Made by a program: the position numbers and the translations under genes
Notes under the pieces: generated by a model
The model's input: the letters and a program-made list of their open reading frames with translations, nothing else
Databases searched by the model: none
Told to the model about the DNA's origin: nothing
NCBI GenBank assembly: GCA_030789695.1
Contig: CM061141.1
Span: 275,063,655 to 275,127,654, forward strand
Direction: 5' to 3'
DNA length: 64,000 nt
Source: Scilla litardierei
Taxonomy: Eukaryota; Streptophyta; Magnoliopsida; Asparagales; Asparagaceae
Shown: piece after piece, positions 11,887 through 22,491 of the stretch
Position numbering within the stretch: the first letter of the stretch is position 1
Layout of the letters: each line of letters starts with the position of its first letter

Positions 11887-13955
11887 TCAAAAATCAGGAG
11901 AAGGCGAGTCCTCGCCCTCCTCGGAAGAGGGTGTGGCTGGGTGGTCGGGGGATGCGGGGGGTGTGCGGAGAAGTGGGGACAGAGGTGGGGGAATAGGTGC
12001 AGTGGTGGTGTGAACGATGGGTAGAGTGTCGGTGGAGGTGGGTGGTGGTGGAAGTACGACGATCAAGGTGGTGGTAGAAGGGGTAGAAATGGGGAGAGAA
12101 GACGTGATGGTGACGGTAGTGGGTGGTGGTGGGAGAGATTTGGAGCGCACCGGCAATTTCTTACAGCACACATATGAAGTGACGGTGGAGGAGGTAGAAG
12201 GTGGTGTGGGTGCGATAGAAGTGGTCATGAGAGTGGAGGTGGATACAGGGATGGGAATAGATATAGGAGGGGGAGATGATCGCCTAGGTGGGGGTGGAGG
12301 GGTGGGGATGGGTGGGATGGTGGAGGTGATGGTGGTGGGGATGTGTGTGAGGGTGGAGGAGAAGATCGTCGAGGGGGTGAAGGTGGTGGTGGGGTGGTGG
12401 TGTAGGTGGTGGTGGTCCGTGGAGGTGAGTGAGAAGGCGAAGTATGGCGGCCATGTTCCTCTCAATTGCGAGGAAGCGTGGGTGAGTGAGAAAGGAGGAT
12501 GGTAATGGGTCTGAGGGGACAGAGGACGTGGCAAGATCACAGAGGGCTGCACTCCCTCTCGAGAGCAAGACGGGCAGAGACCTGGCGGCGACCAAAGGAA
12601 GTGGACTGACGTGAAGCGGAAGTGGTGCCGGCAAGTGATGTGGAAGTAGTGCCGGCGGCAGTGGTCATGCCGGCACTGGACACAAGGCCAGAGATGGCCG
12701 CAAAAAGATCTCAGAAGTGATGGGGCCAGGAGCAGAAATAGGGTGACTCGGGCCAGCCCCGATATCTCCCCGGGACGCAAGAATATCCTGCTCGCCTAAG
12801 TGGGCGGCAGGGGAAGGTGGTCTACGTGCGCTCGGGGGAAAGAAAGGAAGGCGCAACCCCGCTAGAAACTCGGGATCGGGCGGAAAAGTCCAGTCCGCCA
12901 CGATAGCAATAGTTATGCGAGCGGGGTTGGGGAGAATGGTGTAGGGGCGGGGGGGGGGGGGGTTGGCCGTAATTGAATTCGAAGCGACCATCGGGGCGGG
13001 GCTTAATCATCTGAATGTGCCACAGGACGTCAAGATCTAGACGTGAGGGTCCTGCGGCGACGGGAAGATCACGTGGGATAAGGATATTAAACTGGGGGCA
13101 AGAAGCAATAATAGTGATAATGCCCCCACAACAGATCTTGCCCTTCCCGACCCTGCTAATCTCGAGAAGCTTGTAAACAAGCCAATCGCCGGCATGGACA
13201 GGGACAGTCGGGGCCCTAAAGCTAACTCCATCATCATCACGAACAAAGGGGAAAGTCATGGCCCAGAGAATAAAAAGATCGGGGATAGTCACGGTGCCTA
13301 ACTCATCCCGCGGGAAAAATGCAGAGGATATGATCCTATGGGCCAGACGAAATATGTGATGGATGATGGAGGAGGCATTGGCCTTACCCCGGGGATAGCG
13401 AGGGAGTATGGTGAGGCGGAACCAAAAGTTATCGACGTCAAATTCTGGTGGGTATCCGTAGTGTCGGATAGCGTCATTCCCTAGAATAGGGAAACCAAAT
13501 ATACCATTGATCGTATCCAGGTTGGTGCGGATGGTTTTGTTACGCACCCGGAAAATGACAGTCGACCCTGACTCACTAACAAGTGTAGAAAGAAACTCTA
13601 GGGTGAGTGATGGGTAGGATACATCAGAGGCATTCAGGAAGGCCAACCAACCTAAGTTGGCAAAAAGAGTCTCGACCTCGGTGAAGACACCGAGATCGAC
13701 GAGTGATTGGGTGTGGGCAAACTTGGTTGATAGATGCCCCCGAGCATCTAGTCTATGGTAGAAGTCCTTGTGCTCTTGGTTACTAAATAGGTACCCATGC
13801 GAACCCAACATGGGGTCCACATGGGGGATAACAGGTGGGGGACGGGCTAGTGTCAGTTCACGTGTGTGGGGAGGAGGACGTGTTTGTTTCCGTCTCTTTC
13901 GAGACGGTTCCTCCTCCCGCAAGATACCCTTCCCCTTATCTCTATCCCGGGCCAT
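11887..13955 (-). pseudogene. Athila-M ORF2, Athila ORF-1-like protein with basic N-terminus
   Basis: The start Met at 13955 precedes a strongly basic segment (SRKRRKQTR) that resembles a nuclear localisation signal. The central domain has motifs shared with Athila-P ORF2: SYPSLTLEFLSTL, RVRNKTI...FGFP, TIPDLFILW and ICCGGIIT. These belong to the Athila ORF-1 / plant-transposon-protein type. The frame is clean until a C run (G run at 12949-12962 on the plus strand), where a polyproline coding tract shifts frame. Downstream, a Pro/Thr-rich tail with a short helical segment (ERNMAAILRLLTHLHG, another frame) can be followed to about 11890. Position 3' of a promoter-like array suggests a separate transcript. 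Known biochemistry for the family is lacking; I infer a nuclear role from the basic cluster only. Confidence 0.6.
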
Positions 13956-14383
13956 GTGTGCGTGTGAGTGATGCAAATGAGTGTAAAATACTATCAAAGT
14001 GCACACACACGAACAATCAAGCGAATCAAATATCTAGGGTAAAAATTGAAATTCGAGAAGTGGAGCGAAGTTACCCAGCAGAGATTCGAGTTCTTCGCTT
14101 GTAGTTGACCCAATGCCATACAATGGGAGAAGTGTGGAGCCGCGGCACTCTTCTTCAGCAAAAATTCAAAAGTGGGGGTGGATATTGCGGATTAGGGCTA
14201 GAAAATTTCGAAATAGGAGAGGGCGAGAGAGGGAAAGAGATGGGGAGATGGAAGTCGGAGGTGGAGAGAGAGGTTAGAGGGAGAGTGGAGGTCGGGGGAG
14301 AGGTTTTTCAGCCGGTGGGAAGTCGGGTGAGGCGAAACGACGGTGAAAACGGCGAGATCGGGCGAGAAGAATCGAAGGGGGGG

Positions 14384-14760
14384 TATTTATAGGTTTAAAG
14401 TCGAACCGATCGGGTGAGTTGTCACCCGATCGGTTGACTATTAGGGCAAGAATTTTGGCTTAATATTTGCTACAGGTGACCCGGTCGGTTCACATGTCAA
14501 CCAATCGGTTGATCGCTGCACACATTTTCCCGAGAGTTCGGAGTTTCTCACCCGGTCCCTCACCCGGTCTTGCTTCTTGTCACCCGATCGGTTGACAAAT
14601 TCTGAAATTTTCCCGAGAGTTTACCCCAGGTCACCCGGTCTGCCACCCGGTCTCTTCTTTCCTCACCCGGTCGGTTCATTTAGCGGCAGACACGGCATCT
14701 ACTTGATACATCCCAACCGATCGGTTGAGTTACCAACCGATTGGTTGGGGCCTTGTTTTC
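14384..14760 (-). promoter_or_regulatory. Athila-M internal promoter-like region with palindrome array
   Basis: About a dozen copies of the LTR palindrome (CACCCGATCGGTTGA and variants) occupy 14755-14402. They are followed in sense orientation by TATAAATA at 14391-14384. ORF2 starts about 430 bp further on. A possible 5'UTR intron donor, GTAAC, lies near 14075. The arrangement copies that of the U3 in the element's own LTRs. Confidence 0.6.
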
Positions 14761-14943
14761 TGCAAAAACCCACAAATCGCCTAAGTTCCACAACGGAAGT
14801 ACTTGCGGTTGGATTTATTTATAAAAATAGATAAAATAAAGCTGGAAATAAATTCAAAAATGATTGATCCTATACGCTCCTCCCGCTGCCGAGAGGAGAC
14901 GAGTTTATTCTAGTCTAGACCAGAAAACGGTAAAAATTTATTT

Positions 14944-16259
14944 TCACACTACTGGAGTTAGATACACCCGAGCAAACGGTGGATCTATGATCTGAAACGG
15001 AGCAGGAAGTTGCTCTTCCTGTTCTTTCTTTGGCTCCGCCAATGTTCTGGTTCCACGAACATCAACAAACTCCAGCAGTGCTCCCATAAGCTTTTCTCGA
15101 TGATGTCCACCTAAATCATTCGATAGAAGAGGAACATCAGTCAGTGATGAAAAATTCTTCCCCGCAATAAATGTATCCCAAAGAGTATCATCAAAGTGAA
15201 ATGTAAAGCGTGGAATGAGTTGACGACGACTCCCTGAGAATGTGGTGCTATGCCCTGGTGGTGGCACGGTGATCTCCTGTCCGCATTCAGCGACGAGCTC
15301 GTCAGGTGTTGGCGCCATGCCCTGACACATCTCCGTATAATATGAATCTGGATACCTTGGAGGGTGCGTCATGTCAGTAGTATTTGAATCTAAATATATG
15401 TGGAATGTAATATGGGATTCAGAAATAGGGTCTAAAAGATCTCCCTGGGTGGGAGCAGTAAGCTCTGGTGGATGCGATGTCTCAGGTGGAGTAAGGGTGA
15501 GATATGGAGGTAGTGGTAGAGGTAAGGGAGCACGAGGTTTAATAGAATGAGTCGTGACGTTCACAGCTCCACGCTCTCCCTCCTCGTCGATATGGACATC
15601 CTCCATGGCCTCCTTGATGCCGTATGTCTCAAAAATTGTACCTGCATGGGGAAGGGGACTCATATTAAAATTTTCAAATTGTAAACCATGAGAGTTACCT
15701 TCCGCAGTGCAAGTCGTCGATGATGTATGAGACATGATTGCTTCACCCCCAAAAGTAGAAGTGGTCGGTGGAAATGGAATTGGTGAATCCACCTGGCTCT
15801 GCGTTATCATGGAATCATCCATCAATGACTCAAGGATAGATTTCTGAGGTGGAGATGGGGGTGATGGTGTTATCGGGCCTTGGTTTAAAATATTGTCTTC
15901 TAATAATAATTCAAGGTCAGACATTGGTGGGGGGAGTGGTGATGGAAGTGGAGGTGATATCCAGCGCATCTGAGTTGCAATGGATTTTTCCAAGAGTAAT
16001 TCAAGGCTCGATCTTGGCGGAGGGTGGGGAGTGAAAATTTGGGGGTAAGGATGGGAGGATTCTTGATGTAGGTCGTGGGTATATGAGTGTGGGGTGTAGG
16101 GTTGGGCACTGAATTGGAAATGGATGGCCGTGTGCCCCTACATCCCACAGGCTTCGTAAACCGGCACGACCTGCGGATAATTCTCATATCCCCCCATCTG
16201 AGCACCATATGGCATATAAGCATCGAAATTTCCGATGTACGATCCATCGGGCATCCACA
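14944..16259 (-). pseudogene. Athila-M ORF1, unrecognised Pro/Ser-rich acidic protein
   Basis: The first ORF after the primer site encodes about 350 open codons (Met at 15993 to the stop at 14944). The same frame extends upstream to about 16259, interrupted by one TAG near 16137. The upstream piece is rich in Tyr/Gly (MPYGAQMGGYENYPQ), and a short SSLELLLEKSIATQ helix follows, similar in feel to the end of Athila gag proteins. The rest is Pro/Ser/Thr-rich with acidic patches and matches nothing I know. No zinc knuckle, protease or RT is present. It may be a gag remnant fused to filler sequence, or an element-specific protein. I assign no function. Confidence 0.4.
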
Positions 16260-16457
16260 TAGCTCACCTGACAAACAAAAATTTTGGCTACGATAAGGGC
16301 GTCAGTGGTACAAAGAATATCACAAATTTATAATGGTGGTAAGGAAAGGATCTGTTTATTGTGTTTATAATTTTTGGGTAAAACAAATTCTAGCGACCGC
16401 GTCCATGAGCTAGTCTCAGGGATCACTGGGTCCTAAATGAAAACAAGCACGTTGCCT

Positions 16458-16475
16458 CCCCGGCAACGGCACCAT
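16458..16475 (-). other. Athila-M primer-binding site
   Basis: On the minus strand this reads TGGTGCCGTTGCCGGGGA. It differs by one base from the Athila-P site TGGCGCCGTTGCCGGGGA, which is the usual Asp-tRNA-complementary site of Athila elements. It lies 7 bases from the LTR. Confidence 0.8.
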
Positions 16476-16482
16476 AAAGCTT

Positions 16483-18071
16483 GACGTCCCCCGCTAATGT
16501 GTGCTAGATTTGTGCAATAATACGATAGGGGGCGTGAGATTTAAATATTTGTAACCGCAAGCGCACGGTGTTGTAGTGTGGCTTGGGGGTCGAACTCAGG
16601 GAGGCGTGGATGTGCTTGTGTCAAAGAGGATCAAATTCACCCCATGGGCGAGCTAGCCCGGATCGAACGATGGGTTGTCACGGTAAATGGAATGCAAGGT
16701 ATAGACAATATAAAGGAAAAAACCCGGGACTTTGGTTTCCACCCTATCGAGCGACTCTCGCCGATACGGCCTACGGGTAGGATAACGATCGGAATTAGGG
16801 TCTAATGGTGAGACGTTGCCTCTAAGAGTGGTACCAGCGTCCCATGGGCCCGAAATTCCGGTCGGTGCCTAGGATGATACGCCGGACTTCCCAGGTTCGA
16901 TTAGTGGGCACTCCCGTGTCCATTAACACTGATCGACTTCGGGAGCACTAAGCTCGCAACGATAACTCCCAACGTCTCATCCTGCCGCTCCCACGTGCTA
17001 GGATTCGACGTCTACGCTAAGGGCATGAGCTATGGCTAGGGAGTCAACCGCCAAGTTTATTCCCCCTTGGCCCAACGGCCAAAGGCGGTCTTTTTCCCGC
17101 CGATGACAATAAAACACCCCGGGTAACCGTTAGATTCCTAATCCCTATCGATTTCCTAGACCTATGGACGCATCGGGAAGAGCCCACGAAAGGGTTTCCG
17201 CCAAAATCCCAGATTTGGGAACTACTCACACATATTTAGTAAAAAGCGATCTAAACAGAAATCGACTGTAAAAATCATGATCAGACAATAGAAATGCAAT
17301 GGTAGTAAAGCAATTAAGATAATACTAAAGTTTGACAAAGATATGAAAACTTACAAAAACTGGGAAATTACAGCCGTCACAAAATGAAGAAAACAACAAA
17401 AAAATAACCAACTTCCGTTTCTGGAAAACCTGGGGTTCTATATATAGGAAAAGATATCACCCGATCGGTTGACAAGTCAACCGATCGGGTGACCTACTTC
17501 AAACTTTGGCAGCGAGATGCGGGACTTCACCCGGTCAGGATGAACCGGTCGGTTGACATATGAATGTGACCGGTTGGATCTTGGTACCGTCGGGTGAGGA
17601 GGCCGGTTGAGCTGACCGTGTCTTGGCTCTGGGGATTCAGCTACAGATGAACTGATCGGGTGAAGGTCACCCGATCGGTTGGCAATCAGCTTCGAATTCC
17701 AGAGACTTTGGGCTTTTAAACCGGTCACTGAACCGACCGGGTGACTTCTTGTGAGCTCCAAGCTGCGTCCGGGTGGTGCACGCGTGCATCACCCGATCGG
17801 TTGAAGATGACCAACCGATCGGGTGAGGGGCTGAAAGATGATATCATCGTCGTTTGACCCCTGGATCACGCGTGACTCCTCCCGTTGCTCCGGGGACTTG
17901 CGATATCGTCGTTTTATGTCCCCTATGCCAGTAAACTCCTGCAAAATACGGAAAACACGGAAAAGTGAAAGAAAACAAGAAAACACGAGAAAACGAATAT
18001 AAGACGACGGTAAAATACGGAAAAACATGGAAGAAAACATGCGCAAATATATAAAATATAAACGCACGTCA
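16483..18071 (-). repeat. Athila-M 5' LTR
   Basis: On the plus strand it starts TGACGTCCCC and ends ACGTCA, next to the target duplication GCAGC (18072-18076). It is the partner of 8669-10236. Confidence 0.9.
17439..17830 (-). promoter_or_regulatory. U3 palindrome array plus TATA box (Athila-M 5' LTR)
   Basis: About eleven copies or half-copies of CACCCGATCGGTTGA / TCAACCGATCGGGTGA lie at 17828-17457. They are followed in sense orientation by TATATATA at 17446-17439. This is the promoter expected to drive the genomic RNA. Confidence 0.68.
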
Positions 18072-18573
18072 GCAGCTATAGGAGAGGAGATCTGCAAGCT
18101 GAGAAAAGTCAGAAAACTGGACGAAGTGCTCCAGAATCAACGGACAATGCTCAATACGATTATATGCCGCTAGACACATCGGGTCATCGCGACACAAACG
18201 AGATATCGACCCCACCCAAAGGCATGGGGGCCTTCCCCTTAGACGGACGAGACGAACTATGAGGAGGAGGAGTAGGAGCCTTCTCAGTAGGCTCAGACTC
18301 AGGAATATACTCTTCGTCAGAGTCATCGGGAGGAGTGGGAGCACGGAAGGGGCCTGGAGTCAAAATCTTTTCGTTGGCCTTGGTTCGGGGCTTGGGCTGA
18401 GATTGAGATTGGGGTTTGGGCTTGGAAGTCCTCTTCTTCTTGAGGGGAGGCGAGGAAGAGGAGGGACGAGTGTTTGTGGCTCGACGTTTGGGTTGAGGAG
18501 GGTCGGTAGGAGGAGACTCGACGGTCATGGGAGACAGAGTGGGAGGACGGATAGGGATTCGAGTTCTCACCAT
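18072..18573 (-). pseudogene. Copia-S1 accessory ORF3, N-terminal part
   Basis: The start Met at 18573 follows a long untranslated-like leader. The N-terminus is Pro/Ser-rich with two basic clusters (PKRRATNTR and PLKKKRTSKPK) that look like nuclear localisation signals, then an acidic DDSDEEYIPESE stretch. After a frameshift near 18180 the sequence continues through FSDFSQLADLLSY to the Athila-M insertion (duplication GCAGC) and on into 8663-7570. Position after pol matches the 'env-like' ORF of SIRE1-type elements. However, I see no signal peptide or transmembrane helix, and the basic clusters argue for the nucleus. It is closest to the plant-transposon-protein family by the motifs in its second half. 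Confidence 0.55.
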
Positions 18574-18868
18574 GATATACAGACGAGGCAACGCAAACGA
18601 ACGAAATCGACACGAAATCGAAAACGGAAACCATAGAAACAACCCTAATTCGAACGAAATTGAAATAGAATGAAAATGAGCCCTAAAAACCTGAGAGAGA
18701 GGGAGGAGATATACCAAGCGAGACCCTAGGAAGGAGAGAGACGGTCGGTGACGGCAGATGGTGGCCGGAAATGACGACACACGTCGGAGGGAGGAGAGGA
18801 GACACAGGGTTAAGGGATTTGAGAAGAGGGATTGCACAGATTAGAATAAATTCTAATCTGTAAGGGGA

Positions 18869-19103
18869 GATATAAGTCGACTTACGGAGACAAAGGACAA
18901 AAATGCTCAAACGCATTTACTCGGTCACAGTTAAAGCACTGACCGACTAGAATACAATCTAGTCGGTCGGCCAATGAGCTTAGACCGACTAACTGCAAAT
19001 AGTAACTGAGGTCAAAAATAGGGCAAGATTTAGTCGGTCTGAGTTCAATCACTGACCGACTAGAACTCAAACTAGTCGGTCGGCTAATGAACTGGGACAG
19101 ACT
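18869..19103 (-). promoter_or_regulatory. Copia-S1 internal promoter-like region with palindrome array
   Basis: Two inverted pairs of GACCGACTAG / CTAGTCGGTC plus half-sites occupy 19103-18926. They match the motif in the element's own LTR U3. In sense orientation a weak TATA-like TTATATC follows at 18876-18870, then a pyrimidine-rich leader with splice-like GTATATC near 18715, and ORF3 at 18573. The placement between the pol stop and ORF3 suggests a separate ORF3 promoter. Confidence 0.5.
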
Positions 19104-19352
19104 AAAAGAGTCCAAAAATTTGATAATTTGAAATTATGAGTTCTCGCCTAAGAACACTTGGACGAAACATCGAAATACTCTCAAACATCATTATTCTACC
19201 CCATAAAACATAGAAAATCTTAAATACGACGTGTAAGAACATATCTAGCATAAATTCCGAAAATTCAATCAAAAATCAAGAAAATCCCAACAAATCTTAG
19301 CATGAACATATAAGAATAACATTATCATGCGAGATTATTGAACATATGAATC

Positions 19353-22300
19353 CTAAATCTCGGATTCACCCATAATCCCCAATTCTCGACGTAACCGCAC
19401 AAAGGAGTCTTCCTTGAGTGGTTTCGTGAAAATATCGGCGATTTGCTTCTGGGTTTCAACGTACACTAAAATGATGTCCTTTTTAGCAACATGATCATCT
19501 AGGAAATGGTGACGGACATCTATATGTTTGGAACGGGAATGGTGTATCGGATTCTTAGAGAGACATATTGTACTTTGGTTGTCCACCATGATAGGGCAAG
19601 TATCACAGTTTATACCAAAGTCTTTAAGAGTGTGTCTCATCCAAAGAACCTGAGCACACGCAGCACCGGCAGCAATATATTCCGCCTCGGTGGTTGAAAG
19701 TGATACAGAATTCTGCTTCTTGGAAAACCAAGAGACACGAGAATTTCCTATAAAATGGCAAGTGCCACTAGTACTTTTCCTGTCGGATTTGCATCCAGCA
19801 TAATCTGCGTCACTATATGAGATTAACTTATATGTGCTAGACTTTGGATAAAGTAATCCGTAGTCGAGTGTGTAACTTAAATAACGGAAAATACGTTTTA
19901 CCGCTACTAAGTGAGATTCCTTAGGTTGAGACTAATAACGAGCACATACACATACATCAAACATAATATCAGGCCGACTGGCAGTAAGATATAATAAACT
20001 ACCTATCATACCTCGATATAGACGAATGTCTACATCTTTGCCGCCCGTATCTTTATCAAGATGTGTTGTAGTGCTCATTGGAGTCTTCTTGCCTGAGGCA
20101 TTCTCCATTCCAAATCGCTTTAGTAACTCCATCGTGTACTTGGTTTGGTGGATGAAGATTCCATCGTTCATTTGGCGTATTTGGAGACCTAAGAAATATT
20201 TGAGCTCACCCATGTGGCTCATCTCAAATTGGTCCTTCATGACATTAGAAAACTCTTCGCAAAGAGTGAAGTTAGTAGCACCGAAAATGATATCATCAAC
20301 ATAAATTTGAACTAAAATAATATCATGATTCGAATACTTAACAAAAAGTGTAGAATCAACTTCACCCATTTTAAAACCCAAATCCAAAGGAAAGTTCTTT
20401 AGGCGGTCATATCAAGCTCTAGGAGCTTGTCTCAAACCGTAAAGTGCTTTCTTAAGTTTGAAAACGGGATTTGGAAATTTTTCATTGATAAAACCCGGAG
20501 GTTGAGAAACATAAACTTCCTCAACGACATCTCCGTTTAAAAACGCACTTTTTACATCCATTTGAAAGAGTTTAAAATCTTTATGGCATGCAAAAGATAA
20601 CAACAACCTAATAGATTCTAATCTAGCTACCTGAGCAAAGGATTCTTCGAAATCTATACCTTCCTCTTGCTGGTAGCCTTGAGCTACTAACCGAGCTTTG
20701 TTCCGGACGACGTTTTGGTTCTCGTCGGTCTTATTCTTGAAGATCCACTTCGTTCCTATAACGGTGTGGTTCTTCGAAGGCAATGGAACAAGCTCCCAAA
20801 CCGCATTCCTCTCAAACTGAATGAGTTCCTCCTCCATGGCTAAGATCCAAGCACTGTTTTTGCATGCTTCGTTAATATTCTTTGGCTCTATTGAAGAGGC
20901 AAAGGCACAATGAGCCAAGTAGTTGACTTGAGATCTCGTCTTGACACTATCAAGTATGTTGCCAATGCCTTGCTCATGGAGATGGTCACGAACTGTATGA
21001 AGCCGTTTGGGAACTCCCTGATCACTAGGAACATTCTTCAAAAGTTTCATTAGTAGGGTTAGTATCAATAGAATCAATAAAATTAGAATTACCAATAAAA
21101 TCACATATAACTTCCATGGAGTCATCATCATTGGTAATTCTAAGAGGGATAAAATTTTTATTGAATGAAACATGAAGTGATTCCTCGATCGTTAAGGTTC
21201 TTTTGTTGTATATCCGGTAGGCTTTGATACGGGAGGAATATCGAACAAATATCCCCTCATCGGATCTTGGATCAAATTTGTCCAAACTCCCATACGTGTT
21301 TTTGATAAAACATTTTGCTCCAAAAACTCGAAAATGTTTAACTTGAGGCAATCTACCAAACAACAATTCATAACAAGTTTATTTGGTGCCGGGCCTCAAA
21401 AGTATTCTATTAAACACATAGCAAGTGGTATGTACCGCCTTCGCCCAAAATTGATGGCCAAGTTGGCTATCATCAAGTATTGTGCGAGCACATTCCACTA
21501 GCGTCCTATTCTTTCTCTCAACAACACCATTTTGAGGAGGTGCGCGAGGGAAAGAAAAGGTGTGAGTAATACCAACTTCATCACAAAAATTTGAGAAAGA
21601 CTCATTCTCAAATTTTCCTCCATGATCACTACGAATAGTGACAATGGTGGTTCCAATGAGATTTTGTACTTTCTTAACAAATATTGTGAAGTTTTCAAAA
21701 GCATCATTTTTATTACATAAAGAAAATACCCAAGTAAATCTAGAAAAGTCATCAACGATGACAAGTCCATATCGAGTATTCCCTAATGAAGCAACTCTAG
21801 TTGGCCCAAAAAGATCTAGATGTAAAAGCTCTAGAGGCCGTTTAGATGAAATGCTTTTCTTAGGTTTGAATGACGATTTTGGAAGCTTGCCTCGTTGACA
21901 CGAGTCACAAAATCTTTTCTTTTGAAAAGAAAGATTAGGAAATCCTTTAATAGAATTTAACTTGGAAAGCTTAAAAAGTGTTCCAAAGTTCACATGTCCA
22001 AAACGTCGATGCCATAAGTGTTGTTCACTTGTGTTGGTAATGAGACATTGTTCATGTGATTTGGGGATATCAAGGATATATATATCCTTATGGCGTGTGC
22101 CAGAAAATAACAAATTATCATTTTCTTTACTAAAATATGACACATTCCTTTCGCAAAGCTTACTTTGTAACCCTTGTCACAAAGTTGGCTTATTGAAATA
22201 AGATTGTGATTTAAACCTTTAACAAGGTAAACATCAATGGGTTACCAACTTTACCAACACCAATGATGGTTCCTCTCACGTTGCCTCCAAAGACTACTCG

Positions 22301-22440
22301 GTTCCCATTCACAATGGGCACCACTCCGGAGAGCAATTGAGCTTCACTCGTCATGTGTTTTGAACACCTGCTATAGAGTATCCACCCATCCTTGGAGCTA
22401 AATTTGAATTTGTTGCTTCGTTTATTTTTCTTGAGTACCT
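19353..22440 (-). pseudogene. pol: Copia-S1 pol: protease, integrase, RT, RNase H (inactive)
   Basis: Domains in order are as follows. Protease is near 22395-22350, where the usual WILDSGCSKHMTG reads WILYSRCSKHMTS, so the catalytic Asp is lost. The GAG-pre-integrase and zinc region has HRRFGH and CDSC. The integrase core has HLDLFGP, RSDHGG and GVVERKN, keeping the D-D-E triad (22143-21379). RT has FQMDVKSAF and an intact YVDDIIFG (20300-20280). RNase H has YSDADYAG and ends near LGIMGESEI (19353). Damage includes a stop near 21376 (integrase C-terminus), a frameshift between 21170 and 21025, and in-frame stops near 20407 (TGG to TGA type) and 19931 (CAG to TAG type). It would otherwise copy and integrate element cDNA. 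It is closely related to the Copia-H pol. Confidence 0.85.
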
Positions 22441-22491
22441 AATGATGAAAATATCATTCCATGGTACCCAAGGTCATTGGGTCCTAAAAGA

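Larger units (their letters stand above)
8669..18071 (-). mobile_element. Athila-M: non-autonomous Athila-type Ty3/gypsy element
   Basis: Two LTRs (8669-10236 and 16483-18071) both run TGACGTCCCC...ACGTCA on the plus strand and are flanked by a perfect 5-bp duplication GCAGC (8664-8668, 18072-18076). The right LTR adjoins an Asp-tRNA-like primer site, so transcription runs leftwards. The 6.2-kb internal region holds an unrecognised ORF1, an internal promoter-like array, ORF2 of Athila type and a purine-tract 3' UTR. No capsid, protease, RT or integrase motif is visible, so it must rely on another Athila for mobilisation. It interrupts ORF3 of Copia-S1. Confidence 0.88.

Noticed and set aside
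12017..12505. Gly/Val-rich plus-strand frame in Athila-M
   Set aside because: It is the complement of the Pro/Thr/His-rich tail of ORF2 and reflects composition only.
18923..19103. Internal palindromes as remnant of another LTR insertion
   Set aside because: No LTR ends or target duplication around them and the order array, TATA-like box, ORF is shared with two other elements; kept as a promoter candidate, though a captured LTR piece is not fully excluded.
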